A stretch of DNA of 64,000 bases from Alloacidobacterium dinghuense (GCF_014274465.1 NZ_CP060394.1:3472001-3536000); one strand, 5' to 3'; shown: positions 27,647-35,973, counted from the stretch's first letter. Program-made: numbers and translations. Notes: a model not told the origin generated them from the letters alone.

Positions 27647-30600
27647 ATGGGTACTCTAGAGCTTGTTGAACCGCCAGCTCCAGCGGATCAGACAGCCGCC
27701 GAGGTCGAGATTTCGATCGATGGTGACCCAGTTCGCGCGAAAGAAGGCGAACTTCTTGTCGAGGCTGTACTCCGGCACAAAGAGATTCCCCACATTTGCT
27801 ATCACTCACCTCTCATGGGCCCCATTCAGACCTGCGACACCTGCATGGTCGAGGTCGATGGGAAGCTTGTACGCGCCTGCGGAACCAAGGTGACCTCAGG
27901 GCTGAAGGTTCTTGCGGAATCGCAGCGAGCCAGGGATGCACGAGCTGAGGCATTCGATGTCATCCTCGGCAATCACATGCTCTATTGCACCGTCTGCGAC
28001 AACAACAACGAGAACTGCCGCGTCCATAACACCGCGCTCGCACTGAATGTCCAGCACCAGGAACACCCCTTCAAACCCAAGCCGTATGAAGTGGATATGT
28101 CAAATCCCTTCTATCGTTACGACCCCAGCCAGTGCATCCTCTGCGGTCAGTGTGTGCAGGCCTGCCAGAATGTGCAGGTGAATGAAACACTCTCAATCGG
28201 CTGGGAGTTAGAGCATCCGCGCGTTTTGTGGGACGGAGGGATGCAAATTGGTGGATCGAGCTGTGTCTCCTGCGGCCATTGCATCACCGTTTGTCCCTGC
28301 AACGCGCTCATGGAAAAATCGATGCTCGGTGAAGCCGGCTTCCTGAGCGGCATGCCGAAGGAATCTCTCAACAAAATGATCGACGTGGTGAAGGCCATTG
28401 AGCCCGAAATGGGTTACGGCGCAATCATGCAGGTTTCGCAGACCGAATCGAAGATGCGCGAAGAGCGCATCAAGAGAACCAAGACAGTCTGCACATATTG
28501 CGCGGTAGGCTGCAGCTACGACGTGTGGACGAAAGACCGTAAGATCCTCAAGATTGTTCCCCAGCATGGCGACGCCAACCAGATATCTACCTGTGTGAAA
28601 GGCAAGTTTGGCTGGGACTTCGTCAACCACGAAGAACGCCTTCAGAAGCCCCTGATTCGCACAGAAAACGGCTTCCGCGAGGCGAGCTGGGAAGAAGCGC
28701 TCGCTCTGGTCAGCGAGAAGCTCGGACAGATCAAGAAGGATCATGGTCCCGATTCCATCGGCATCATCGTGTCGTCAAAGACGACGAACGAAGATGGATA
28801 CCTGATGCAGAAGTTCGCTCGCTCCGTCATCGGCACGAACAACATCGACAATTGCTCGCGCTACTGCCAGGCTCCCGCTACCACCGGTCTCTTCCGCACC
28901 GTGGGCTATGGCGGGGATGCCGGGTCGATCGAGGATATCGGCAAGTCGAAGCTGATCGTCATTGTCGGTGCCAACACGGCTGAGGCTCATCCCGTGCTCG
29001 CCACGAGGATCAAGCGTTCTCACAAGCTGCTTGGCCAGAGGCTCATCGTTGCCGACCCTCGCGAGAACGAGATGGCGCGCCGTGCAAATATTCACTTCCG
29101 GCCGCGCCCCGGTACAGACCTTGTCTGGCTTTGCGCCATGAGCCGTTACATGTTCGACCACGGCCACGCGAAGTTGGACTTCATCAAGCAGTGGGTGAAC
29201 AACGAGGAGGAGTTCAGGAAGAGTCTTGAGCCCTTCACGATGGAGTACGCGGCGAAGATTTGCGAGGTTCCGCTCGATACGCTGGAGGCGGTCGCGCTGG
29301 AGATGGTCGCGGCGGATACAATGTGCATCCTCTGGGCGATGGGAGTCACTCAGCATATCCGTGCCTCCGACACTTCAACAGCGATCTCGAATCTCCTGCT
29401 GACCACCGGCAACTACATGCGCCCTGGTTGCGGAGCCTATCCGCTGCGTGGCCACAACAACGTTCAGGGAGCCGGCGATATTGGCGCCTCGCCCAACAAC
29501 TACCCGGGATATCAGAGCGTCAATGATCCCGATATCCGCGGGAGGTTTGAGAAGACGTGGGGCGTGCCACTATCACCAGAGGTCGGCATGAACAACCACG
29601 AGATGATGGTGGGCGCGTATGAAGGCAGGTTCCGCGCGATGTATCTGTCGGGCGAGGACATGATCTCTGCCGATTCCAATGCGAATTGGATCGCGGGCGG
29701 CTTCGAGAAATTGGAATTCTTTGTCGTTCAGGACATCTTCTTTTCAGAAACCTGCCGCTATGCGGATGTCATCCTGCCGGCCTCTCCGGCACTTGAGAAA
29801 GACGGCACATTCACCAACACCGAGCGCAGAATCCAGCGGCTCTACCACGCGCTTCCGGAATTGGGAGACAGCATGGCGGACTGGAAGATCACGCAGGAGA
29901 TTGCCAACCGGATGGGCGCCAACTGGAGCTACAGTCACCCTTCGGAGATCATGGATGAACTGGCGTCACTCAGCCCCATACACGCAGGCGTCCGCTATGA
30001 CCGTCTGGAAGGCTACAACACTCTGCAATGGCCGGTAGCTTCGGATGGCGCCGACCAGCCGGTTCTGTATCTGAACGGGTTTCCTTTCCCGGACAATAAG
30101 GCCAGGTTCTGGCCGGTTTCCTTCACCGAGCCGGAGGAACAGCTTGATGAGGACTTCGATCTCTTCCTGAACAACGGCCGCCAACTGGAGCATTTTCACG
30201 AAGGCAATATGACCTACAGGGTCAGCGGCATTCGCGAGGAGACCCCGGAGCGGTATCTCGAAATCTCTCAGGAACTCGCCGAGGAACGGGGGATGGCCAC
30301 GGGCCGATGGGTGCGCGTCATCAGCCGTCACGGATCGCTCGTTATCAAGGTGCTCGTCACCAGCCGTGTTCACGGCAAGCAGGTATACATCCCGCTCTTC
30401 TCGCAGGAAGGACCAGTCAATGTCCTCACCGGCTCGCACGCAGACAATGCAACGCACACCCCTGCTTACAAAGAGACGGCAGTCAAGATCAAGGTACTTC
30501 CGGAGCAGGGAAGCAATCCGCTCAGACAACTCAACTTTCGTTACGCAGGCAAGCCGACTTCGCAAAATGGCGTCGAAGTAGAGCGCAAGTGGAAACGCGC

Positions 30601-30655
30601 TGACTATCGCATGCCGGGCTCACCGAAACTGATACGGATTCAGCTGCAGAAGTAA
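27647..30655 (+). CDS. Formate dehydrogenase catalytic subunit with N-terminal Fe-S domains (YjgC/YrhE-like)
   Basis: Starts at ATG 27647; a GTG at 27641 also fits, and the numbering below counts from it. The protein has about 1002 residues. A [2Fe-2S] ferredoxin domain holds Cys at about 53, 65, 68 and 80; a His-Cys3 cluster lies near 111-126; two 4Fe-4S clusters lie between 165 and 220; then a 4Fe-4S/molybdopterin core (CTYCAVGC at 284). The metal ligand is Cys409 in NCSRYCQAP, so this is the cysteine form rather than the selenocysteine form. The NCSRYCQ/LFRTVG pattern matches the Bacillus YjgC/YrhE group. It oxidises formate in the cytoplasm. The DUF1641 partner gene and fdhD follow directly. 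Confidence 0.93.
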   Translation: MGTLELVEPPAPADQTAAEVEISIDGDPVRAKEGELLVEAVLRHKEIPHICYHSPLMGPIQTCDTCMVEVDGKLVRACGTKVTSGLKVLAESQRARDARAEAFDVILGNHMLYCTVCDNNNENCRVHNTALALNVQHQEHPFKPKPYEVDMSNPFYRYDPSQCILCGQCVQACQNVQVNETLSIGWELEHPRVLWDGGMQIGGSSCVSCGHCITVCPCNALMEKSMLGEAGFLSGMPKESLNKMIDVVKAIEPEMGYGAIMQVSQTESKMREERIKRTKTVCTYCAVGCSYDVWTKDRKILKIVPQHGDANQISTCVKGKFGWDFVNHEERLQKPLIRTENGFREASWEEALALVSEKLGQIKKDHGPDSIGIIVSSKTTNEDGYLMQKFARSVIGTNNIDNCSRYCQAPATTGLFRTVGYGGDAGSIEDIGKSKLIVIVGANTAEAHPVLATRIKRSHKLLGQRLIVADPRENEMARRANIHFRPRPGTDLVWLCAMSRYMFDHGHAKLDFIKQWVNNEEEFRKSLEPFTMEYAAKICEVPLDTLEAVALEMVAADTMCILWAMGVTQHIRASDTSTAISNLLLTTGNYMRPGCGAYPLRGHNNVQGAGDIGASPNNYPGYQSVNDPDIRGRFEKTWGVPLSPEVGMNNHEMMVGAYEGRFRAMYLSGEDMISADSNANWIAGGFEKLEFFVVQDIFFSETCRYADVILPASPALEKDGTFTNTERRIQRLYHALPELGDSMADWKITQEIANRMGANWSYSHPSEIMDELASLSPIHAGVRYDRLEGYNTLQWPVASDGADQPVLYLNGFPFPDNKARFWPVSFTEPEEQLDEDFDLFLNNGRQLEHFHEGNMTYRVSGIREETPERYLEISQELAEERGMATGRWVRVISRHGSLVIKVLVTSRVHGKQVYIPLFSQEGPVNVLTGSHADNATHTPAYKETAVKIKVLPEQGSNPLRQLNFRYAGKPTSQNGVEVERKWKRADYRMPGSPKLIRIQLQK

Positions 30656-30665
30656 GGGGAAAAGT

Positions 30666-31142
30666 ATGGCAGTAGCCGTAGATTTCCGCACATACAAGCC
30701 GCAGAATTCACGCGACGACCTCGTTCAAAGAATCGAGCAGGCGCCCATTGAGCATGCCCAGGCAGTCCTGGCAGCATATGATCTGCTCGAACGGCTTCAT
30801 GAGAAAGGGGTCATCGATCTCTTGAACGGGTTGCTGAGCGCCGGCGATACCGTCGTCAATCATGTTGTGAACGTCGTGAGTTCCCGCGAAATGGTGACTG
30901 CTCTCCGCATCGTGTTGATATTCAGCAATCTTCTAAGCTCAATCGATGCAGACGAGCTACATCACATCGTCGCTGGTGCGGGAAAGGAATCACCCTCTCT
31001 GCTTTCCCTTGCGAAGCAGGCTACATCGAAGGATGCCCGCCGTGGCATGGCGACGGCAGTCGGTGTGCTCAACGTCCTCGGCGCCGCGCTGAATTCTGGA
31101 ACCGACAGAAGCAGCAATGATCGTGAGATGAAAGGGCGCTAG
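30666..31142 (+). CDS. DUF1641 protein, formate dehydrogenase partner (YjgD/YrhD-like)
   Basis: The 158-residue protein starts ten bases after the formate dehydrogenase stop with AAGGGG upstream. It carries the helical DUF1641 core: LERLHEKGVIDLLNGLLSAGD and SLLSLAKQATSKDARRGMATAVGVLNVLGAAL. In Firmicutes the same pair (YrhE-YrhD, YjgC-YjgD) occurs next to each other, and the small subunit is thought to connect the dehydrogenase to the quinone pool, although it is not an integral membrane protein. That link is from knowledge of the family, not from this sequence. Confidence 0.88.
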   Translation: MAVAVDFRTYKPQNSRDDLVQRIEQAPIEHAQAVLAAYDLLERLHEKGVIDLLNGLLSAGDTVVNHVVNVVSSREMVTALRIVLIFSNLLSSIDADELHHIVAGAGKESPSLLSLAKQATSKDARRGMATAVGVLNVLGAALNSGTDRSSNDREMKGR

Positions 31143-31225
31143 AGGGAGCGCTTGAACCGGCCGGGAGTCACCCCGACGTATTGCCGGAAGGTTGTAATGG
31201 ATTGACTCTGATCCTGGAATCCATG
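31139..31225 (-). pseudogene. C-terminal remnant of an AraC-family regulator
   Basis: On the minus strand, directly downstream of the DUF1641 stop, 28 codons encode the end of an AraC helix-turn-helix: GFQDQ, FRQYVGVTPGRFKRS, then a TAG stop. Family members have GFxDQSHFxRxFRRxxGxTPxxFR at this place. A TGA lies four codons before the match and no upstream homology is visible, so the gene has been truncated. The fragment suggests an older gene order or an insertion and deletion between DUF1641 and fdhD. Confidence 0.65.
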
Positions 31226-31306
31226 TCATTCCGGCCACTGTCAGTTGAGTAGGATAGCGCTATAGTCAGAAAGTAGTCAGTGCCCCAGAGAAACCGGGAG
31301 AGTCGC

Positions 31307-32218
31307 ATGAGCAGGTCGGTATTCGAAACATCGATAGCGAAAGTGCAAGGCTTCACCGGCCACGCCGCAACCGACACGCTCGCTGTCGAGGAACCCCTCG
31401 AGATCCAGCTAGGCTACGGGCCGCCAGCAGACAGAAAAGTAAAGTCCATCTCCGTGACCATGCGCACTCCCGGATACGACTTCGAGCTTGCTGCCGGATT
31501 TCTCATGACCGAGGGTGTCATCCATGATCCGGCCGATATCGAACGGTTAGGCTATGCCGCCGAGGGAATGGACGAGTCACCGGAAGAAGAGAGTGAAACA
31601 ACAATTCTGCCGTACCAACCCAGACGAAACATCGTCAGGGTCGATCTGGCTCCGAATGTACAAGTGCAGATCGCCCACATTGAGCGCAATTTCTACACAA
31701 CGTCCAGTTGTGGAATCTGCGGCAAAGCCTCGCTCCTGGCCTTACGGAGCGTATGTCCACCGCGTGTTCGCAATGACTTTTCCATGAGCGCGGAACTCCT
31801 CTATACGCTCCCTTCACAACTCCGCGATGCGCAAACCATCTTCAACAACACAGGTGGACTTCACGGTGTTGGTCTCTTCAACAGCAATGGCGAGTTGATG
31901 TCGATGCATGAGGATGTTGGCCGCCACAATGCCGTCGACAAGCTTCTGGGCTCAGAGTTTCTCATCGACCATGTGCCTCTGCGCAATACCTTGCTGCTGC
32001 TTTCTGGAAGGGCCAGCTTCGAGCTGCTTCAGAAAGCATTGATGGGCGGGGTGTCTATGGTTGCAGCCGTCGGTGCGCCATCGAGCCTTGCCGTACAGGT
32101 CGCCAGACAGTTCGATATCACTCTGGTCGGGTTCTTGAGGGAAGATCATTTCAACATTTATCACGGTGCTGAGCACATTACCGGCTGCGAATCGGCCAGC
32201 AGGGAGGAACACCAATGA
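31307..32218 (+). CDS. fdhD: Formate dehydrogenase accessory sulfurtransferase FdhD
   Basis: The ATG at 31307 has GGGAG eight bases upstream and is preferred over the GTG at 31280. The product of about 303 residues includes TPGYDFELAAGFLMTEGVI, the essential CGICG loop (SSCGICGKASL), TGGLHGVGLF, HEDVGRHNAVDK and SGRASFELLQKA, all FdhD hallmarks. FdhD passes sulfur from a cysteine desulfurase to the molybdenum cofactor before insertion into formate dehydrogenase. The gene overlaps the next one by four bases (ATGA). Confidence 0.95.
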   Translation: MSRSVFETSIAKVQGFTGHAATDTLAVEEPLEIQLGYGPPADRKVKSISVTMRTPGYDFELAAGFLMTEGVIHDPADIERLGYAAEGMDESPEEESETTILPYQPRRNIVRVDLAPNVQVQIAHIERNFYTTSSCGICGKASLLALRSVCPPRVRNDFSMSAELLYTLPSQLRDAQTIFNNTGGLHGVGLFNSNGELMSMHEDVGRHNAVDKLLGSEFLIDHVPLRNTLLLLSGRASFELLQKALMGGVSMVAAVGAPSSLAVQVARQFDITLVGFLREDHFNIYHGAEHITGCESASREEHQ

Positions 32219-32598
32219 AACTACGCATCAAAGGAAACTCGATACGCTTGAGAGTGTCGCGCTCGGAGTTGGACCGCTTCCAGAACAGAGAGCGAGTGGA
32301 AGAGACGATTCACTTCGCTCCCGAGAATGACGCAAAACTCACGTACGCTCTCGAGTCCGCTCGCCAGACGACGCCCGTCAGTGTCAGATATGAACATCAG
32401 TCCGTAATAGTCACTCTTTCCGAGGACCAGTCACTCGCTTGGGGAAAACCGGATGAAATCGGTATCTACACTTCGGTCAATATCGGCGAAGCAGGTCAAC
32501 TCGAGGTCATCGTTGAAAAGGATTTTGCGTGTCTCGACCGCAGTGACGAAGACAACGCCGATACGTTCACCAACCCCCACGCCGGATCAGTCTGTTAA
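32215..32598 (+). CDS. Small conserved protein coupled to fdhD
   Basis: The 127-residue protein overlaps fdhD by four bases, so they are translationally coupled. It opens with KLRIKGNSIRLRVSRSEL and ends with ACLDRSDEDNADTFTNPH and a final Cys. I see no signal peptide or membrane helix; the composition suggests a small beta-rich cytosolic domain. I believe similar proteins occur beside fdhD in other acidobacteria, but no function is known to me. A role in maturation or sensing for the formate dehydrogenase is an inference from position only. Confidence 0.7.
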   Translation: MKLRIKGNSIRLRVSRSELDRFQNRERVEETIHFAPENDAKLTYALESARQTTPVSVRYEHQSVIVTLSEDQSLAWGKPDEIGIYTSVNIGEAGQLEVIVEKDFACLDRSDEDNADTFTNPHAGSVC

Positions 32599-32707
32599 CT
32601 AACACTAATCTCTGAGCAAGCCGATTCACCTGGCCACAATTAGCTCACCGTGCGCACATGGCGAGCACCCGTCAACGATCAGGCCGGCGAGCGCCCTGAA
32701 TCGCCCC

Positions 32708-33244
32708 CTATTTCGCTTCTTTGAGCAATTCGGTTCGGTACCTCGGAGCCAGTTCCATTACTTTCTTGAAGAACGCTGCTTCCTGCGCGGCATCCACCTT
32801 GGGAGGCGGAGTAGTGCGTGTTGCAACCGGTGCTCCTATCTCTTTGAAGAACTCCTCCTGGCCTGCGGGCGAGCAGATGCAAAGCATCCTCACCGGCTTC
32901 GACGAGGCGTTATGAAATTGGTGAGGAGCATTCGCTGGAACGTGGATCGTTTCGCCGGCGCGCACAATACGCTGCTCCCCTCGGAAAGTAGCTTGAAGTT
33001 CACCGTCGAGAAGAATAAAGGTCTCCTCGAAATCATGACGATGTGGGGGAGGGCCGCCTCCGGGAGGAACGTGCATATCGATCAGGGTGAATCGACCTGC
33101 AGTATCCATTCCGGACAGCAGGATCGTATACGTATCGCCCGCGACTGCGAGATGTTCGGCATCGCTGTTATCCGGGTTTGCAATCACCAGATTCCGTCGT
33201 GGGTCGTCGGCCGGAATCGCTACCGTGTTTGAGTTCGTAGACAT
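32708..33244 (-). CDS. Cupin-domain protein
   Basis: The frame is open further upstream, but the ATG at 33244 follows AAGGAG and gives 178 residues. A single cupin barrel is present: motif 1 is PPHRHDFEETFILLDGELQ with two His and a Glu as metal ligands, and motif 2 is HVPANAPHQFHNAS. The N-terminal 13 residues and the 62-bp leader are nearly identical to those of the SnoaL-like gene at 33800, so the two genes share a duplicated 5' region. The function may be metal-dependent detoxification or sensing; substrate unknown. Confidence 0.78.
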   Translation of the reverse strand: MSTNSNTVAIPADDPRRNLVIANPDNSDAEHLAVAGDTYTILLSGMDTAGRFTLIDMHVPPGGGPPPHRHDFEETFILLDGELQATFRGEQRIVRAGETIHVPANAPHQFHNASSKPVRMLCICSPAGQEEFFKEIGAPVATRTTPPPKVDAAQEAAFFKKVMELAPRYRTELLKEAK

Positions 33245-33267
33245 TTTCTGCTCCTTGTTTGAAATTG
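33206..33267. repeat. 62-bp direct repeat, copy 1 (leader of cupin gene)
   Basis: This segment matches 34223-34284 with 60 of 62 identical bases. It covers the ribosome binding site and the first codons of the minus-strand cupin gene (MSTNSNTVAIPAD). The other copy covers the same part of the SnoaL-like gene (MSTISNTVAIPAD). Confidence 0.9.
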
Positions 33268-33321
33268 AGGAATGCTCTCGGGGCCCGACCTGATCGACCC
33301 CGGCGAGAGCACTCCGCTGTG

Positions 33322-33687
33322 TCATGAAGGCATGGAATCGAGGAACACATAGAGCGCGGCGATCTTGTCGTCGCGCACGATGATCACGTCCAGGCCGGTG
33401 TAATCGGGCTTCTCCCCACGCGGACCAGACCCCCACGCCAGACGGCCGGCGTTATGGAGCGCCTGCGGTTCGCCGTGAGGCGTGTACACGAAGTGAGGGT
33501 GAGTGGCACGCAGGTCTCCTGCGAACTTGTCCAATGCGTCGTGCCCGACCAAAACGCCGGCAGGCACATAGACGACGCAGTCATCGGTGTAGAGTTCTTC
33601 GATTGCCGCACGGCGGCGGGCGGCGTCGCCTTCACCGAAAACCTCCTGAAGGTTGCGGTTTAGCAATTCATGAATTTTATCTGACAT
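33322..33687 (-). CDS. SnoaL-like (NTF2-fold) small protein
   Basis: The 121-residue protein has an NTF2-like layout: a helical start (LLNRNLQEVF), ELYTDDCVVYVPAGVLVGHDAL, then a curved sheet ending VIIVRDDKIAALYVF. SnoaL-like proteins include isomerases, cyclases and many stress proteins of unknown substrate. The ATG follows GGGAG. It directly follows the remnant of a duplicated NmrA gene tail on the same strand. A role in the same detoxification set as the neighbouring cupin and reductase is plausible but unproven. Confidence 0.75.
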   Translation of the reverse strand: MSDKIHELLNRNLQEVFGEGDAARRRAAIEELYTDDCVVYVPAGVLVGHDALDKFAGDLRATHPHFVYTPHGEPQALHNAGRLAWGSGPRGEKPDYTGLDVIIVRDDKIAALYVFLDSMPS

Positions 33688-33705
33688 AGCACATCTCCCT
33701 ATTTC

Positions 33706-33786
33706 TTAGCGGGCCGCAGCCCACTCTTTTGTTAGTTCTTCAGCGAAGCTGCTGTACGTTCTCGGCTGGTGCCCAAGCAAGGCCGC
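33706..33786 (-). pseudogene. Duplicated C-terminal fragment of the NmrA-like reductase
   Basis: The minus strand encodes AALLGHQPRTYSSFAEEL followed by TKEWAAAR and a stop, the same as the last residues of the reductase gene at 34317 apart from one substitution and one extra residue. At DNA level 33716-33786 matches 34324-34394 with 68 of 71 identical bases. The homology stops abruptly at a GCGGCC sequence close to the stop of the SnoaL-like gene. This is a scar of tandem duplication followed by deletion. Confidence 0.85.
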
Positions 33787-33799
33787 TTTTTGCGATTAT

Positions 33800-34261
33800 T
33801 CAGGCGCTTGGCACGAGACCCAGCTGCTGCATAATGGCAAGCTCATCCCTCATGTAGGCGTCTTCAATGACTTTTCCGTCACGAATGGTGTAGATGTGGA
33901 TCGCCATCCACTCGATGTGATCGCCCGTGCCGGGACGTCCCAGGAACTCCCCGCGATGCGTACCACCGAAGCGATCGACGAGTACGACCTTGTCGCCTTC
34001 CGTGACAATGTCGAGCACCTCGCCTCGCGCATCGGGGATCGCTTGAAGGAACATCTCGTAGAGCTTTCGCCGAGCACCGGGTCCGACCTCGGGTTCGTCC
34101 GGCGCGAAGGCTGAGATTCCGCGCCCGCGGAACTCGGGATGAAGCACATCTTCAAGCAGGTCAAGTCGGCGGCCGTTGAAAACCTCGATCAATCGTAGCG
34201 CGATGGCCTTGTTCGTTTCGAGGTCGGCCGGAATCGCTACCGTGTTTGATATCGTAGACAT
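33800..34261 (-). CDS. SnoaL-like ester-cyclase family protein
   Basis: The start at 34261 has AAGGAG upstream and gives 154 residues; the longer open frame runs into the neighbouring gene and is not supported. The core LRLIEVFNGRRLDLLEDVLHPEFRG and the end HIYTIRDGKVIEDAYMRDELAIMQQLGL are typical of the ester cyclase branch of the SnoaL/NTF2 fold. The first 13 residues repeat those of the cupin gene at 32708. Substrate unknown. Confidence 0.78.
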   Translation of the reverse strand: MSTISNTVAIPADLETNKAIALRLIEVFNGRRLDLLEDVLHPEFRGRGISAFAPDEPEVGPGARRKLYEMFLQAIPDARGEVLDIVTEGDKVVLVDRFGGTHRGEFLGRPGTGDHIEWMAIHIYTIRDGKVIEDAYMRDELAIMQQLGLVPSA

Positions 34262-34284
34262 TTTCTGCTCCTTGTTTGAAATTG
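34223..34284. repeat. 62-bp direct repeat, copy 2 (leader of SnoaL-like gene)
   Basis: This is the partner of the repeat at 33206-33267 with two mismatches. It spans the ribosome binding site and first codons of the gene starting at 34261. The spacing of about 1 kb between copies fits an unequal tandem duplication. Confidence 0.9.
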
Positions 34285-34316
34285 CGTTTTGTGAACCTAC
34301 CCAACTGAGCTGCGGC

Positions 34317-35189
34317 TTACGCTGCAGCCCACTCCTTTGCCAGTTCTTCAGCGAAGCTGCTGTACGTTCTCGGCTGGTGCCCAAGCAAGGCCGCAAAGCG
34401 CGCCGTCTGGTCCTCCGTGTTGCTGAATCCACGCTCGACGTAACCCTGGTACATGACCCGAAGATCGTGGGCCAGCCAACTCGGAAGCCCTGCTTCCCGC
34501 AGTTGCGCTTCAAAGCCATCGAAGTCCCCGTGTCCTGTGTAGATGATCTCCTTGCCCAGCAGCTTCGACCATGCGGCTGCCGCATTCGGACCAGTCAACA
34601 GCTCTGACGAAACCAGGTCGTACATCTTTCCCGCATGGCCTTCTTCTGTCAGCGATATCGCGGCCGCCTCCGCAATGTCGCGAACATCCACCACTGCGAT
34701 CCCCTGGTTCCCCGCGGGAATCGGATATACGCCGGCTCCGGTTAACACAGGCTTGAGCTGGCGCTCATTCTGAACGAAGTACGCGGGCCGCAGAATCGTA
34801 AAAGGCATCCCGCCTACGCGAATCGCTTCCTCGGCGGCATACTTCGCAGCGAAATGCGGCACATCGAGAAACTGATCCGGCTTGAAGACCGAGAGGTACG
34901 TCACATGCTTCAGACCGGCCTTCTTTGACAAGCCATAAGCGGTAAGAGCCTGCGTCAATTCGTCGGCGACATTGCCAATCAGCAGGAACAACTTGTCGAC
35001 ACCCTTGAGCGCTTCCGCTACTGAAACCGGATCACTCAGGTCGCCGAGAGCGATCTCTACCGCGCCAGGAAGTGTACCTGGTTTGGGCTGTTTGCGGGTC
35101 AAAGCCCGCACTTCCGCTCCGCGCTGAAGAAGCGCCTTGACCACCTCGCCGCCTACCGTGCCCGTTGCACCTGTAACAAGAACTTTCAT
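34317..35189 (-). CDS. NAD(P)-binding NmrA-like / quinone oxidoreductase-type reductase
   Basis: ATG at 35189 follows GGAGGAG and gives 290 residues. The N-terminal Rossmann motif is VLVTGATGTVGGEVV, with KVDKLF-type strand 4 (GVDKLFLLIGN) and HVTYLSVF further on; an active Tyr-x3-Lys is absent, as in the NmrA/atypical SDR group. Members such as QorB act as NAD(P)H:quinone oxidoreductases, others as redox sensors. It is divergent from a MarR gene, a common arrangement for redox- or quinone-responsive control. The last 24 codons are partly duplicated at 33706-33786. Confidence 0.83.
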   Translation of the reverse strand: MKVLVTGATGTVGGEVVKALLQRGAEVRALTRKQPKPGTLPGAVEIALGDLSDPVSVAEALKGVDKLFLLIGNVADELTQALTAYGLSKKAGLKHVTYLSVFKPDQFLDVPHFAAKYAAEEAIRVGGMPFTILRPAYFVQNERQLKPVLTGAGVYPIPAGNQGIAVVDVRDIAEAAAISLTEEGHAGKMYDLVSSELLTGPNAAAAWSKLLGKEIIYTGHGDFDGFEAQLREAGLPSWLAHDLRVMYQGYVERGFSNTEDQTARFAALLGHQPRTYSSFAEELAKEWAAA

Positions 35190-35228
35190 TGTTTTCTCCT
35201 CCGCGGCCACCTGCCGCATCCGAATTAG

Positions 35229-35257
35229 CATCGATATCGCTTCTATCGATGTCGATA
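35229..35257. promoter_or_regulatory. Overlapping palindromes, likely operator of the divergent MarR
   Basis: Two interlocking inverted repeats sit midway between the divergent reductase and MarR genes: CATCGATA-N7-TATCGATG (35229-35251, perfect) and TATCGA-TG-TCGATA (35244-35257, perfect). Three TATCGA-type half-sites at regular spacing would let a MarR dimer bind in two registers and control both promoters. Confidence 0.6.
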
Positions 35258-35318
35258 TATATGATGCCGACTATACTAGGGGCGGATTCATTTTTGACGG
35301 AAGGCGAATTCATTTTTT

Positions 35319-35780
35319 ATGGAACGCGGAAAAATGCCGGAAGCAATTCACACCTGGGACAGTATGTTGCAGGCTGTACGGACGATCCATAACTTGGCTC
35401 TCCCTCCTATTCTCAAGGAGGGCTTGGGGGACTCGGATTTCCGGGTCCTTGACGTTCTCCTGCACCAAGGGCCGATGCCTGTGAACGCCCTTGGCCCGAA
35501 GGTGGACCTCAACCCCGGATCTGTTAGCGTAGCAGTCGATCGACTGTACAAGAAGGGGTTAGTTAGTCGCGTGGAGAGCGAGAGCGATCGCCGCGTTCGC
35601 ACTGTTTCACTAACGGAGAAGGGACGCCGAGTATTCGTACCGATCTTCCGCCAGCATGCCGCTCTCATCAAACGTGCATTTCAGGATGTCACACCCGAGG
35701 AGCAGCGCCAGATGGAAGAAATGCTCAAAAGAATCGGAAGACGCGCCGAAGAATTGAGCGAGCAAGAGGGTCACCGTTAG
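35319..35780 (+). CDS. MarR-family transcriptional regulator
   Basis: The 153-residue protein has a clear winged helix: DSDFRVLDVLLHQGPMPVNALG, LNPGSVSVAVDRLYKKGLV and the wing RVESESDRRVRTVSLTEKG. An alternative ATG at 35334 with GGAAAA upstream would remove five residues. It is transcribed away from the NmrA-like reductase, with palindromes in the shared promoter region, and so most likely represses that gene and itself. No cysteine is obvious in the N-terminal half, so direct thiol sensing is uncertain. Confidence 0.9.
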   Translation: MERGKMPEAIHTWDSMLQAVRTIHNLALPPILKEGLGDSDFRVLDVLLHQGPMPVNALGPKVDLNPGSVSVAVDRLYKKGLVSRVESESDRRVRTVSLTEKGRRVFVPIFRQHAALIKRAFQDVTPEEQRQMEEMLKRIGRRAEELSEQEGHR

Positions 35781-35903
35781 GATATTTCACTTCGTGACTA
35801 CGAATCCCAAAACGGGAAGGAAGAAGGGAAAATTAATCCTCGTTCCAACGACTATTGGCATGCAATTACCCCTGAACCTGATATCCTTGAAATAGAGAAG
35901 CGA

Positions 35904-35936
35904 AAAGGCCCGCTCCAATGGAGTGGGCCTTTTTTA
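35904..35936 (+). terminator. Rho-independent terminator
   Basis: A stem of about 13 pairs (AAAGGCCCGCTCC with GGAGTGGGCCTTT, one G-T pair), a three-base loop, and a T-run follow the MarR gene by about 120 bp. An A-run on the other side makes it potentially bidirectional, serving the PQQ dehydrogenase gene as well. Confidence 0.82.
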
Positions 35937-35973
35937 TTTACTCGAACTGAATCAGACTGCATGCGCACAACTG

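Noticed and set aside
32708-33436. Longer start of the cupin gene
   Set aside because: The extra 64 residues run over the end of the neighbouring gene in another frame, while AAGGAG precedes the ATG at 33244.
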